Assembly (NCBI RefSeq): GCF_000346465.2
Contig: NC_034013.1
Coordinates: forward strand, 2,712,150 to 2,776,149
Direction of reading: 5' to 3'
Length of the DNA stretch: 64,000 nt
Origin: Prunus persica
Taxonomy: Eukaryota > Streptophyta > Magnoliopsida > Rosales > Rosaceae
A program made the translations under genes and the position numbers. The notes under the pieces are model-generated. The model saw nothing but the letters and a program-made list of their open reading frames with translations. It had not been told where the DNA came from and made no database searches. Of the stretch, positions 10,664 through 23,239 are shown one piece after another. Positions within the stretch are counted from its first letter, which is position 1, and each line of letters begins with the position of its first letter.

Positions 10664-11562
10664 AAGATTTTAAGTAAAGACGAATTAAAAGGGAATCTGT
10701 GGCATTTAATTTCCTCAATTTGTTATGCTTTATGCCTTTCATTCTTTAGGAATAACAATAATCAGCTCGGATATATGATTTTGTTTTCTGGAAAATTAGG
10801 ATCTCCCCCCTCTTCCATTACTTTTTTTTTTAAATTAAACATTTTTAACATTCTAAATTTGGATTAAAGCGTTTTGACATTTCTAACTTTGGGTAGTATT
10901 TTATTTCTTTCATACGCCTGTCCTTGTGCATAGAGCTTGACGTACCCAAATTCTCATTGTTTGTGTTTTGAGGGCCTATGCTAAAATTGCTATCCTGTTC
11001 TGTTCAATGCTAGCTAGGAGTGGCGGGGGAAAAGTAAGAGATGCTCTTAAGAAATTGATCAATGTTTTTCTCCCTTCACTGCAAAACTCCCACTTGAATT
11101 TTCTACAAGTGCTGCAAGAGATCACAAATTTTGGAATTTTATAAGATGCAAATCGGCAAATCAGTTGATGTTTAGTCAACATTGCAGATTTCCTTTACTA
11201 ACATCCATACCATGCTTCAAGCTTGAGTCATTCACCGTGTCAACTGAGAACTTGTTATTTCTTTTCTGATACATTACAGTAATGCAAAACTCTCATAAAA
11301 AATTCCTCAGCAAGTACTAGTCCACAGAATACAAGCTTAGAGGAAATGCACAGCTGCTGATTATTTTCATCAGCTAATCAGCCATAGCCTCAAACTGAAC
11401 TAGTCAATAGTTAAGAACATCTAGCCGCTAAAAGCATATAACACCTGCTTGTCTGAAGGAAACAGAAATGTAAACTATTGAAAAGAGCACATTTGAAAAT
11501 GCAAAAGTGTACTCTCTTTCATTCTGGGAAATTGGCAGTACCTACATGGTACTCTGAAAGTT
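10664..11562. other. Intergenic region between converging genes
   Basis: It holds the 3' flank of the + strand membrane-protein gene and the 3' flank of the - strand bL35m gene. No other gene, RNA or transposon end was recognised. Confidence 0.5.
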
Positions 11563-14500
11563 TTAACCGCAGAAATTGAGCTTCTTCATAACTTTAGCAT
11601 AAGCAGGATGGACTAAGGCAGGTAGTCTGAGTCTACGCTTAGATATCTTCGACTGCAACAAATATGAAATTTCATTAATTTCAAGAATAAATTGATACGT
11701 TCAGAATTCTGCTCAATTACGAAAAAAAGAAAAAGAAAAATAGTAAATCATGAATGCACCATTACAAGGAAAAGGTACATGGACAATTAAAAGGAAATTA
11801 AGTCTGATCAAGCAGGTCAAGAGATCGCCACTAAGAGACGTTTAGCTGCACTAACATTAGATGTAAAATACATGTTTGTTCTGACAGGGGACACCTTGTG
11901 TTGTACCTCTCTTTCTTTGTTAATAAAGTTGTGTTCCCCAGTACATAAAAACAGAGGACCACCTATTTTCTTCTGAGGTACAGATCTCACAGATTGAGTA
12001 AAATGTTTTTCCATTTGAAGTGGTATATTACCTACATGCTAAACAAAGTCATCGAGGCTGACGTACAGAAACAGATTTTGAGATGATGCAATGTTAGGAT
12101 TTAGATGCTTAAATCAGACCAGAAAGAAAATGACAGAAACTCAGATGCTTGAAGTTGACCCCTGTATCCAGAATATGTATAACAAAATATTTCCTCAACA
12201 GACCTTCTATTCCCTTCTTGCTTGGCAATGGTGATCACTAGACTCTAGACATCTCCATAACTTGTGGTAAAAGGTCTAAGATCCTTAGGTCAAATCTTCT
12301 TAAATCCTTTCTCCTAATTGCTGTAAAATGCCCTGCGTTCTGAAAGTTCATACTATTTTCTTCCGGTAAAAACAGGAAAGCCCCACGCAAAGAAATGGCT
12401 CAGATTTCTTCTGTGTGAGGTTTGATGAATCAGCAACCAAATGTTGCATTTAACACCATTCTTTTACTTCGAGCCTCATTTCATTTCACCAGGCTGTCCT
12501 CCATCGCTATTGTGGTCTCAACAAAGGCAAAGGATTATACTTATATTCCATCTAGAAAAAGATTACACAAAGAAAATACAATAAAAATTGGTTTAAGAGG
12601 ACAACATTGCCTGTCTTCCCCAAAACTCAAAGAATGGATGACTTCTCTTAAGAATTCTACCAGACAATGACCCAACTTCCAGAAGTCCATCTCAACTCCT
12701 ATAGACTTTTGTCTGTTCCAGGATTCAACTCCAATTATGTAGTGATCATTATTGCCATACCACCAATACTTCTAAACCAAATAAGACCTAAAATAAATTC
12801 AAGATGATGACTCTGACTAGTAAAATGAAACTTAATACAAACACAGCAATTTCATTTTAAAGCTCCTTGGCTATCAATTCTGCATATCCAATTCTGGGCC
12901 AGTAGCTACAGCATCGCCAAATTAAGAAGAAATATTAAGGAAGATGCAGAATATCAAGTTTTTATTAGTTGATATGAAAATATAAAGATATTTAGATATA
13001 GAGCATGAATTTCAACAATTTATGGCTAGCAAATGTCTAGTGAAGTATCATGTAGGAAGGGTTAATTGAAACTTGTATGAGAAGTTAAACTCAGTAGTAA
13101 ATTTCAAAGCTGACAAACCATCTAAACCTATGGAATTACAGCCATAGTTTATTCCAGAAGGCTCCCTATGATCCAAAAAGACAATCCACACAATGGAATT
13201 CTGTTACGCCTCCTTATTCTCAAAGCATCTATTGTTCCACTAGGGATACAGAAGGGAGTTGTCAGCAAACAATTGCAGAACTCCTTACTAACTCTGCATC
13301 CCCTCCATAGGAAATCCAGGCACAGCTTACTGAACCCTAAAAAAAGCAAGGAAAGAATACCATATCAAAACACAAGACAGGTCCTCTTAGGACCAATTAC
13401 AAAATCTTCCAATCTACATTCCTTTCCCCGAATTGCCTTTCTATTCTTCTCCATCCAATTGTTCCACATCAAATATGGCACTACTTCCTGTGCGCTCAAT
13501 GTCAAGGGGCTAAAAATTTAATATGTAGGCCTTTTTTCAAGGAACAGAAAGATCTAATACAAATATGCGGGCTATTAGTATAAATATATATATGTATATA
13601 TTGGAAAATGAGCAAATCTAGCTACGGTTTTATAACATTAGCAAAAGTTTCAAATAATAATTTAAATCAATTCATGTAAATCTGGTTGCGGTTAAATATC
13701 ATGTAAACCTAACACATTAGGATTATTAGCAGTAAAATAACAAATGTTGATGTTTATATTATGTTTCTATTCATGTAAAGTGCAAACATCTTATCTATTG
13801 ATATCTATCTTTGTTTTCTGTTTCATTTTCATTTTTCTCCATTCTATCATAATAAAAAATAAAAGTGACACCTGATAATTTGTTTTCTTAGACAGTTTTT
13901 TTTTTTTTCCTACACTTTAATTGGTGCAGTTGTTTAGAACTTTAGACCTTTTTTCAACTTCCTTGAAAGAGTTCAACTTTACGAACAGAATTTTATTAAA
14001 TGAAAAAAAAAATTATAAAAAAAAAAAAACTAAACAAGATGAAGTAGTGGACAAGTTGTCCACCACAACATATGAATCACAAAAGGCTAAACAACAACAA
14101 AAACCAAGTACTTTCTTGCAAATGGAAAGTTCAAAGTGTTAATTAGAGTCTTATAAAACAGCAGCTTTCCAATCTGCCAGTATAGATGAGAGCGGAAAAT
14201 CCAGATATTCAGAAAGACATTGAAACTCACAGTGAAGACCAAAACTAACTTCGTCCCACCAACCCTCCAACCCTGCAACCCCGCCCCGCTATGATCCTCA
14301 AAAATCCTTTTATTATTCTCCAAACAGACACCAAAAACAACCGAACACACCACTATTCTACAAAAAATTTGCCTTCTCCCATCAAAATCCTTGTGGCCTC
14401 ATAAAAAAAAGCAGTGTCACCTGGTACCGGGAGCGATACAGTTCGTGAAACACGAATGGATATGGGGTTCGCTAGTTTCTATGGTACGGATTTGTTGGGG

Positions 14501-17098
14501 GTAGGCATAGTCGGTACGGTGTTTCAAATCACAATTCGTTCGAGACTTTAATTCAGGTCGTTGTTAATTTTTCAAGTTGTTTCCTGCATAATAAACGTCA
14601 TAATTTTCAACCTAACTTTTAATTTTTCTAACTTCACTTTGTCTATTTATTTTATCCAACTTGTATTAAATGGAGACTTCTCCACACATGCACCTTCCTC
14701 TTGGAAGATGAAACTGACACAGCATCCCAAACACCTCCCTCTTTCATATTCTCTATGTTTTTTTCTTCTAACTTCTCCGTAGTTAATAGACTCGCTACTC
14801 AACAGAGTCGACAGACTCATCTTCTTCTCATCTCTCAAGAGTCTGACTCAGACTTCAAGGATGTATTGCAACAGAGGTGTGTCATCTTCTTCCCTCTCTC
14901 TGGTTAGTTTCTACAATTTGGTTCGCGAACGCACCACAATTCAGTACGACCAAACCAGTTCATGGTTTATGGTCACATGAACATAAAGAACATGCCACTG
15001 GCCAATGAAGCAACAAATGATCCATAAGCATCCTTCTTTCCTACACATAACGCACCAAAGGGGAGAAAGAGAGGGGCAAACGGAGGCCTTTTTTGAACCA
15101 TGTCACAAGTATTAATCTTCCCATGAACAATTACTCAAGCTAACACTTGTACCTTAGGAGGTATTTTTAGCTTTCCATATTACATGGGAGGGTGTCAAAG
15201 TAGAAAGTAAGATTTTACACAAGATACCTTAAGAAACATTTACACAAATATTAAAATAATAATAAATGCTCTACTTGGACAAGCAAGATAGATTCTAGAT
15301 CTGACAGCAAAGACAAGTACTCTCTCACTTCCTGCTTGTTAAAATGTCTTCGATACCCAAAATACCAACTAGGAGGAAAACAAGACACATTTACACATAT
15401 TCTAGTAATGGGATAATTATGATATCAGGACAATCTATACAGACAAGGATAAAGAGCACAAAAATCAGTTTCCCATACCCAAGTCTTGTCTCGAAACCTC
15501 ACGTTTCCACATTCCCCACCCACCCCAAAACAACAATACACAGCGAAAGAAACAATCCCTTTAAAAATATCTGTCCATGGATATCAACTTGAAGCTCTAG
15601 CCACAATCTTGGGATCCCAACCATTCTCATGCAGCCCACACTTGGTCCAGGTTACAGTATACCAAAGAGAATTTGACTTCGCTTAGAATCTCCACAACCA
15701 CTTCCCAAGCAAATCTTCATTCCTCTTTACTAAATTTTGTACCCCTAAGCCTCCCTTATCCTTGACTTGAGTCACATCACATCACATCCCATTTTACTAA
15801 GTGATCATTCTTTCCTTTCTGTCATCCCTTCCCACTTTACTTTTCACAATGTGCTGCACATACATGTATTACTCAAATGAATTTAGTGATGATGTCAATT
15901 AGGATAGGTCTTGAAACAGTTTATCAGTAATTCGAGTTAACTCTTGGATCAGCTCAAACTTGATGGGGTTGGTATTTTCTCAACTCAAACTCTCAACCTA
16001 CCTTTAACCTGACCATAGGAGATGAAATTTTGGGATTGGATTCAGGGACTTCGGGCTGAGCCCATTCAAGTTGCTTCCTAACATAGCAAAGAAATTTGGC
16101 CCAAACAAGAAAATCACACTAAAGGATTTTTCTAGTGTATGTTGTGGGAATTTAAATGCATCATCCCAAATGTATTAAAGAATTAAACCATACAGAATTT
16201 AAACATGATTGAGATATAACGACTTGCTAGATGAGTAGCGACCAACACCGCATATGGAACCCAAGTTTTGAAAAATTAAAATGCAAACCACACCTTCAAA
16301 TGTGCGTTGTGACGCTTGCCCTCCCTCCATCGTCGGATTTTCCCATCATTCATTGTCCTAAACCTGGACTTGTAAGACCTGACCAAGAAATTCCAAAACC
16401 ATTATTACATAAAATTTTATCAACATTTCCAAAAGAAAATAATGACATAACTTGATGACTGAGAAAACATAAACCTACGAGTAAGCCTTTATTTTGGTTT
16501 TCTTTAACTTGGAAGTGACTGGTGTCATTGGCTTTCTCCTCTTCTTACGCTCTCTTGAAGAAACATGCCGCACTTGAAGCATCTTAACATGCACACATAA
16601 AACAACATTTCTCTTTTAAGCACTACTATGGAATTGTACATCAAAATGTACTTAACAACACCATATGGAAATCCCCAATTCACATTTCCGTTTGATAGAT
16701 TACATAATAAGTCAAAATAAAAATGTTAAATGAAAACCCAACTAACCCAGGTATTTCCTGCGAAATTTTCTGCATTCCTTATTATTCAAGAATTAGGATA
16801 TTAATCTTTCTCAGGCATTTTCTCAGTATTCAAACAAAATAATTAATAAAAAAACCACCCAGCTTACCGAGATAGGGAATGTTGAAGGGCGAAGAGTGGC
16901 GATAGCTAGCGAAGGTTGGGTTGGTGAATGGGCATTGAAAAGTGACCTTAAGCTCCATTTGTTGTTATTTGAAGCGAAAGGGAGCGGCTGGAGAAGACGA
17001 GGAGAAGAACAGAGGAAAGACGAAGATAAATATGGTAGAGTTTGGTTTGAGTGTACGGACAATGACCGAAGCTTGGTGCATAATCTCTGCATCGCCAT
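11563..17098 (-). CDS. bL35m: Mitochondrial ribosomal protein bL35m (large subunit)
   Basis: Four exons join in frame: 16868-17098, 16479-16582, 16294-16378 and 11563-11652 (510 nt, 169 aa). The C-terminal part carries the L35 signature: QVRHVSSRERKKRKPMTP, then RFRTMNDGKIRRWREGKRHN, then a basic tail with KRRLR and a YAKVMKKLNF ending, typical of plant mitochondrial L35-like proteins. The first about 77 residues (exon 1) are Arg/Ser-rich with no acidic residues, as in a mitochondrial targeting peptide. The protein is a structural part of the mitoribosome large subunit. All introns have GT/AG ends. The last intron is 4.6 kb and contains LINE relics, so the 30-codon last exon is easy to miss. 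Exon 1 ends phase 0 at ..PIS. Confidence 0.9.
13149..14353 (-). mobile_element. Possible further LINE fragments in the bL35m intron
   Basis: Minus-strand frames near 13400-13500 (a W-N-N-W-M-E-K-N-R-K pattern) and 14260-14353 (L-E-N-N-K-R-I-F-E-D) resemble the W-x-x-R-N-x-R-I-F-E segment near the C-terminus of plant LINE polyproteins. They are broken and short. The call is tentative and may describe one or two separate relics. Confidence 0.35.
15300..15790 (-). mobile_element. Degenerate LINE (non-LTR retrotransposon) fragment
   Basis: Reading the minus strand from about 15780, translation gives K-D-K-G-G-L-G-V-Q-N-L-x-K-R-N-E-D-L-L-G-K-W-L-W-R-F. This is followed by an N-S-L-W-Y motif and later a V-R-F-R-x-x-x-W-V segment. 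This is the conserved stretch downstream of the reverse transcriptase in plant L1-type LINEs. At least two in-frame stops interrupt it, so it is a relic. It lies in the long bL35m intron in the same orientation as the host gene. Confidence 0.7.
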
Positions 17099-18415
17099 CG
17101 TCTCGTCCGCCAGTAAAGGGTTTTACTGAACTCGTGGGTTTTGGTTCCCTTGGTGGACTGGGATTTGGGAATGCAAATTGTGAGTGAGTCTGTTTGGTTA
17201 TTGAGTCATTGTATTCCGGTGTTGGATTGAGATTTTTCTTTTGTGGGTTTGGGTTGCCCAAAATTCGGACGGGTTGGCGAGTTGGAAGGCCACTCAACCA
17301 TCAACTCACACTCACAAATTAGGCTGGCAAATTTTCCCGACTTTGGGGCTTGACTTCATTCGTAAGAGCGCTTCCACTCATTTGTCATAGTAAAGAGTAA
17401 GGATAAGTAAGGGCGAGTACTGTTCACTTGAGTAATGCCTACCATATCCTTTTTTTTTAGTTGCTTTCTTACCCGTTGCCATGACAATCCAAAGACAATC
17501 ATTATTCACATGAGATTAATTTTATTTATACTTATGAGATTAATTTTGATAAGATTTTCGGTTGTAACGTATCCATTTTTATTATAAAATTCACATCTCA
17601 TATTTCGTATAAGATTTTCAGTTACCACGTGTCCATATTTATTATAAAATTCACATCACATATTTCAAATAAGATTTTCAGTTGCTACTATTGCACCATG
17701 TGTCATTTGTATTTTTACACAAATGGAATAAGGAAGTAGAAAATAAAGACATGATATGAGGAGAGGAATTTGTATGAAGTTTTGGTATGGAAAGTGACGA
17801 ACAATAATAGGTATTTATTATTTTGTTAAAATCATGATTTTTTCCGATTTTTTTCAATTTTTAGTATACAAAAATTGATGGCCGTTGGATGGAGAAAAAA
17901 ATTGAATCAAACGCCCTAAGATTGCGCCATGTGGCTTTGGCCAGTTGGAGAAAAGGCATCAGTTCGTTAGTTGCGTGTTTGATAGGCGTGACGTGTGTGC
18001 CTTGCTTAAGGCGTGACGCGTACGCCTTGCTTATGGCGCACGCGCCAATGATAACAAAAATTTACATTTTCTTCGCTCACACCAGCTTGAAATCAACGCC
18101 TTCAGGCAGCAGCTCGGACTAGTCTTGCCTTTGGGCTTTCCTGGTTTTGATGTAGCCCACAAGTTGCCATAGTTGGTTTTGCTTAGTGTGCTATGCCCTT
18201 GGTGTGGCTGTTTATTTTTCAACCCATGCCCCCTTTTAACATGGCAAAGAGCATGGGTGGAAATACTTTAATGGATTGAATATGAAGGATTGAAATCGAA
18301 TTTTGGTGATTGATTAGAGAAATTTTTGAGAATAATGTTCGGGCCGGAGGTGAGGATGGTATTCTAATCTAAACTTGAACACATTCTAATCTAAACTTGA
18401 ACATGCCATATTAAT
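17099..18415. repeat. Intergenic region with a 61 bp tandem repeat and possible MITE
   Basis: Three imperfect units of about 61 bp begin at roughly 17548, 17610 and 17669, each starting ATAAGATTTTC(A/G)GTT and containing TATTATAAAATTCACATC. The repeat lies between a weak inverted pair: GCTTCCACTCATTTGTCATAG near 17371 and the complement of ATGGCAAAGAGCATGGGTGG near 18240. These may be the ends of an old MITE of about 0.9 kb. The bL35m promoter must lie at the left of this region. No gene was recognised. Confidence 0.5.
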
Positions 18416-19654
18416 GAATAAACTGCCGAAAACTCCCATGAACTATAACACTTGTCAAAATGTCCACTCTGGATTATTTTTTCAGCCATTTAACCATCAG
18501 ACTCTTTTAAAATGGTCAATTTAGCCTATGCTGTTAATTTCGTTGTACTTTCATCCAATTTTCCTTTAAAAATAATTAAATCTTTAAAAACTAAAAAAGC
18601 AAAATGGTAAAGGTTTCAAAAGACGACTGTTGCTTGAAAAGCTGTTGACAATCAAACAAACAAGGTTTCCTCCCCTAACAGAAAAGAATGGAGTCCACCG
18701 GATCTGATACTGATTCTCTCACCTTGTCCCCGACATTGTTCAATTCCCATCTCCCTCTTGTTGCTTAGGCAACTTAAACAAACAAAAAATAATTAAAAAA
18801 CCCTAGCAATCAATGTCTTCCCCACCCCATCCCCCAGACCCTCTCTCTGCAATCCCACATCCGCAAGGTCTTTCCAGTGAAAGAGCAGGAGCGGAGGTGG
18901 AGAAGAAGGAGGACTTGCAAATATACCCACCTTCACAGACTTGTACATGAGGTCCGCGGTGGGCACAATGGCCAAGCTGGGAAAGAATCTGGCCATGAAC
19001 TTTTGAATAAGGAATTGGCCACCTGGGTTTCACCTTATCAGAAATTTTACACATAGGTGCCACTAAAATTGCACCTTGAAAAGTTTTCAGCTCCGCGAAG
19101 TGGATCAGAAGGCAAATGGCACCGCCCATGAACTTGTCGTAGACAAAACAGGGGACGTTTAGAAATTTGGGTTCTTGCTGCTTGACTAAGGTGAAGAAAG
19201 CGAGGCAGTCTTGGACCACGAGATAGACGCTGGGGACGAAGGCCCTGAGGCTGTGGGATTAGCTGTGGCCTTTGAGGTCGAGAGCGAAGTAGGCAAAACC
19301 CTGTTGGGCGAGGAAAATTGGGGTGGCTTGGAAGGTCCAGCTGATGTCGTTGCTGTAGCCGTGGACCATGAAGATGAGGCCACGTGGAGGGGAGAGGAGG
19401 GCAGCCATTGCCAGGTGAAGAGCTTGAGGCCTCTGGGTTTTGTTTGTTTTTATTTTTTTTTTAATAGTTTACTTTGTAAAATTACAAACTTACCCTTATA
19501 AATGACGAAAAATTGGATGGAAGTGTAGAAACTTGGCGGTAGATGTTAAATTAGTGATAAAATTTATTATAAGGACTAAATTGACCGAAAAAATAATTTA
19601 TGGTGGACATTTCGACAAACGTTATAGTTTAGGGGAATTTTCGGCACTTTACCC
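18416..19654. mobile_element. Pack-MULE (Mutator-like) with captured esterase/lipase fragment
   Basis: Long terminal inverted repeats, about 70 bp or more, start GGGTAAAGTGCCGAAAA (right end, read inward; the left copy is GAATAAACTGCCGAAAA). They share a CTATAA-C---TTGTC-AAATGTCCAC block. A 9 bp target-site duplication flanks the element: CATATTAAT at 18407-18415 and TATATTAAT at 19655-19663 (8 of 9 identical), the hallmark length for Mutator elements. There is no transposase inside. The 1.1 kb interior carries a piece of a host gene (see 18926-19435). The element is non-autonomous. Confidence 0.85.
18926..19435 (-). pseudogene. Captured monoacylglycerol lipase / caffeoylshikimate esterase-like fragment
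   Basis: Minus-strand translation shows family landmarks in order: LFTWQWLPS, then GLIFMVHGYSNDISW (the oxyanion HG motif), FLAQQGFAYFALDLKGHS, the nucleophile region and GAILVAPMCKISD-KPRW. After MYKSVKV the similarity stops at an apparent splice donor near 18925, so genomic exon sequence was copied. It is dead. There is a frameshift just before the HG motif, an in-frame TAA at 19259-19261, and the G-x-S-M-G-G nucleophile elbow reads Y-D-K-F-M-G-G, so the catalytic Ser is gone. Family members hydrolyse monoacylglycerols or caffeoyl shikimate. No N-terminal start and no C-terminal catalytic Asp/His part are present. Confidence 0.8.
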
Positions 19655-19663
19655 TATATTAAT

Positions 19664-20365
19664 TGGTTTCCATATGAATACGTTTATTTTTTAGCCAGAT
19701 GTGGCTTCGAACTATGTCTCACAACTCTTTATTTTTCCCTATTTTATTATTTTTGAATGAAATAATAAATATAAAATATAAGTAAAAAACAAAATTTTTT
19801 ATTTGGTCTATTGCCATGGTCAAATAGTTTCTAACTTTTTTTTTTTCTTGGAATTTTTGTAACGACATGGGGCTGGAAAGTTGTACCCAATGAATGGGGA
19901 ATCTCCAATTTGAATATTACGGGTATGGAAGCGGAGATGGGGATGGGAACAACATATCCAGCCCCAGTTCACCTTATTACCATTGACGATGTGGTCCTCT
20001 ATGAAGAACCGTATTTTAAAAGGATGAAAGAATAAATTTATCCTTTGGATAACTTGGATGATCTTATCTTGTTAAGATATTTATCATTTGGATAAACTTG
20101 GATGTTCTTATCCGTTTAAATATTTGAAGTTTATTATCTAAGGATTGCAAGTTATCTTATGACTATAACCACTATAAATAGGAGCAGAACCTTATAGTTT
20201 CTAACATGAGAAATGAGAAATGAGAAATGGAGAGTGAAACAGAGAGATAGAGAAAAAGTTTTGGTGGAGATTTGTGGATGAGTTCCCTTGCCAATGATTT
20301 TAAAGGGTTCTCATTATCGAGTTGAGTGGTTTATGTAATATTTTCTAAAAATTCTTATTTGGAAT
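19664..20365. repeat. Intergenic; 31 bp direct repeat and TATA-like sequence
   Basis: Two near-identical phrases, TATCCTTTGGATAACTTGG at 20038 and TATCATTTGGATAAACTTGG at 20086, each continue into GATG(A/T)TCTTATC. About 80 bp further on is CTATAAATAGGAGCAG (20171), a good TATA-like sequence. Together this resembles a retrotransposon LTR or an orphan promoter, but I found no LTR partner. Confidence 0.4.
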
Positions 20366-21022
20366 TAGAGGTGTCAAACGGACTAGCCCGACCCAAGCAC
20401 GACATAAGTAAGGTCCGATACGATACGGCCCATATCTTTTAATGGGCCAGGATGAGGTAAATTGGCCAAACATGCCATGGTCAACTGAGACCCATTGTCG
20501 ACAGTGTCGGCCCAAAGCCCAATGGGTTGACCCGTTTAAAGCCCATTTATTAAATTAAATTTATTTGAGTGAAAATTATACACAATATTATTATATTTAT
20601 ATTTTAAATTAAAGTCATTTTCTATTCTCTAATAATACATTTTAAAATTCAATGTTTTGTTTTTCAATTTTTTAAACCCGAACAATAATGTAGCCCTTTC
20701 TATTTTTATGTACTCTAAATAAAGTCTTTGGCCTCATTTTACAACAAATAATAAATCTTGTTAGTACATACTAATTATAAAAAAGGATTGAAGTGAAATT
20801 GTAAACAAAAAAAGTGCAATACATAAGTCAAGCTTGGTGTGGGCCCATATTGGTCCATTTAGTGGCTCGACATGAGCCCAGCCCAGTCCCGAGCTAGGGC
20901 TGTGGGCTTGCACTAGACTTAATGGTTTTCATAAATGGATGGGCTCGGCTCAGCCTATTTATTAAATGGGTGGACTCTAAACAAATCTGCCCAATCCGAC
21001 ACGGCCCGTTTGATACCTCTTA
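20366..21022. mobile_element. hAT-like MITE
   Basis: The ends are inverted: the left end TAGAGGTGTCAAACGG and the complement of the right end, TAAGAGGTATCAAACGGGCC. The interior is rich in GGCCCA/CCCGA words typical of hAT MITEs that end in TAGGGGTGKCAA. There is no open frame of note and no clean 8 bp target duplication, so it is old. Confidence 0.7.
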
Positions 21023-22294
21023 GTTGAGGTATGTCTAGTTCTTGAGAAGTTTTTGTTTGTTCTGGGTACACCATCCAGCTAATGTTCCATCCAATATACA
21101 TAGGACATGTGGAAATATACTCCAACTTACTGCACTATTTTTTTTAAAATTAAAATAAAATATTTCCACATGTACCTAATTATCTTCAAATTTTGCTAGG
21201 TGCCTACATAAATGGACAAACGGGGTTGGCTGACCCCATGGACACTGGAAAATTCTCCTAGAAGCTCCTTTGGTGGGTGACGCCGACATGCACCCCAAAT
21301 GCTCGATGAAGGGCTCAATGAAATCCAGGGCTGCTATGCAGCGCGTTATTGCCAAGAACTGAAGAGAACGCAATACAAACAAAGCAAATAGATAAAAAAA
21401 ATGGAGAGAAATGGAGAGACGCATTAAAGATCGAAGTGGTACTAAGTACAAACGAAAATTGCTGCTCCCACCAAATTCAAATATTCGATTTTAATTTAAT
21501 TTGATCTGTCTATGATATACATATGTGTATAAATTTGATTTTGTATGATTTTGTATCTCGGTGTCTCAACCTACGATCTCTCTATTTTTCTACTTCCATT
21601 TTTTTTAAAGCGTTCTTGTCTGTCAACCTGAGTCACAGTTGCAGCAAAAAAAAAAAAAAATTACAAATTTGCACCACGTGAGACATCAGTCTTTCCTTGC
21701 GGGGTTCATGACTTTGGTACTATTCAAACCAAATTCTTAAGACATTAGTTCAAAATGTGCATGTTGATGGCTTTTTTTATGTAGGGCCGTAAAGATGGAA
21801 TAATAAATGAAACTTAGTTTTCATTTTTTGGCTAGGAAAGCAACTAGACTAAAAATCCTTTAATAAAAGTACTATTGTTTAATTTTTCAGAATTATTTTT
21901 GTCTAAAAAATGTAAAAATCCTAGATCCTCCACTACACTTTCCCCTTACTCAACAAATAAATGAATGTGATACTCACCCGAACATTTTGGTGTAGATTAC
22001 GTATTACGTACATGTTTTACTACCTAGAGGTCTGTGGAACCACGGCACAAATTTGTCAACCCTTGTTGCTGCTCCACATTACTTGCAAGTCAAGAAAACC
22101 TTTCTTATGTCATCCTAGACATATGGCATTCTTTTGAGCTTTTTCCTTTTGTTTTTGTAAAAGCCTTTCGAGATCTTAGCTTGCATCTTTATTGATTGGC
22201 TTGAGTTTTTGAACTTATTCTGTTTTGAAAATTTTGAACAAAGTTGCATGCAAAACTAAAGACTTGTAACTGTTGACTATGTAAATATTTTAAA
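21023..22294. other. Intergenic, no gene recognised
   Basis: AT-rich apart from 21200-21400, where composition is balanced and both strands keep short frames with no recognised domain. The right border includes the 9 bp target duplication (22286-22294) of the next element. Confidence 0.4.
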
Positions 22295-22512
22295 GGGTTA
22301 ACTGGTGATTTGCCCCATGAACTTGTATCTAACTTTTGATTTACCCTCTATCCTATATTTTTGTTAGAAAATTAAGGACATGAACTTTTTTTTTTCGCTA
22401 ATTTCCCCCCTCAGTCTAAATCCACAACATTTCATCTAATTTACCGTTAAAAATGAGGGCAAAATGGTCATTTTGTACATTAAAAATAAAATAAAATAAA
22501 AAACAAAAAATT

Positions 22513-22516
<4 letters not shown>

Positions 22517-22586
<70 letters not shown>
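22517..22586. repeat. (CT)n microsatellite
   Basis: About 35 uninterrupted CT units inside the MULE. The open frames reading through it as poly Arg-Glu are artefacts. Confidence 0.95.
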
Positions 22587-22588
<2 letters not shown>

Positions 22589-22966
22589 TTGTAGGCTTGT
22601 GTGTGGATGGAGGTGGTTGTATGGTGGCATTAGGTGGTGGTCTACAGGTGGATCTCACGTGGGGATGGGCCTGGGGTAGGGCTGACAATGGGTTGTGTCG
22701 TGTCGGGTTTGTGTTGTGTCGGGATAATAAAAGTTTCAAAAATACTCAACCCGAACCAAACCCATTTAATAAACGTGTCGTGTCAGGTTCGGGTTGTCTT
22801 TTATCGTGCGGGTTTCAAGTCGTGTAACGGGTTCATAAAGAATAACATGCATGTTACAAAACTCACAACCGAAAAAATTTAAATTAAAAAAAAACAGAGA
22901 GAGTAGAGAAAATATAAGGAAAAAGAAAAAGAAAAAAAAGATAGAGGGAGGAGAGAAGAGAGAAGG

Positions 22967-22970
<4 letters not shown>

Positions 22971-23025
<55 letters not shown>
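22971..23025. repeat. (GA)n microsatellite in a long purine tract
   Basis: About 27 GA units inside a roughly 300 bp almost pure purine strand (22885-23205). The mirror-image polypyrimidine strand yields only Leu/Ser/Phe-rich artefact frames. Confidence 0.95.
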
Positions 23026-23031
<6 letters not shown>

Positions 23032-23239
23032 AGGAAAGAAAGAAAGAAAAAAGAGAGATGAGAGAAAACTAAAAAGAAGGAAAAGAAAGAAAAAAAAAAG
23101 GAGAGAAGAGGAAAGGAAAAGAGAGAAAGAAAAAAAAAGAGGAGAAAGAAGAAAAAAAGAGAGGAGAGAGAGACGGAAAAGAAAGGAAAACATAAAAGAA
23201 AAAAAAACATTATAAATATCAAAAGGCATACCATAAAAT

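Noticed and set aside
21176..21451. 91-codon minus-strand frame
   Set aside because: Balanced composition attracted attention, but no family could be recognised on either strand.
22416..23234. Arg-Glu and Leu/Ser-rich open frames
   Set aside because: They are translations of CT/GA microsatellites and purine tracts inside transposons.
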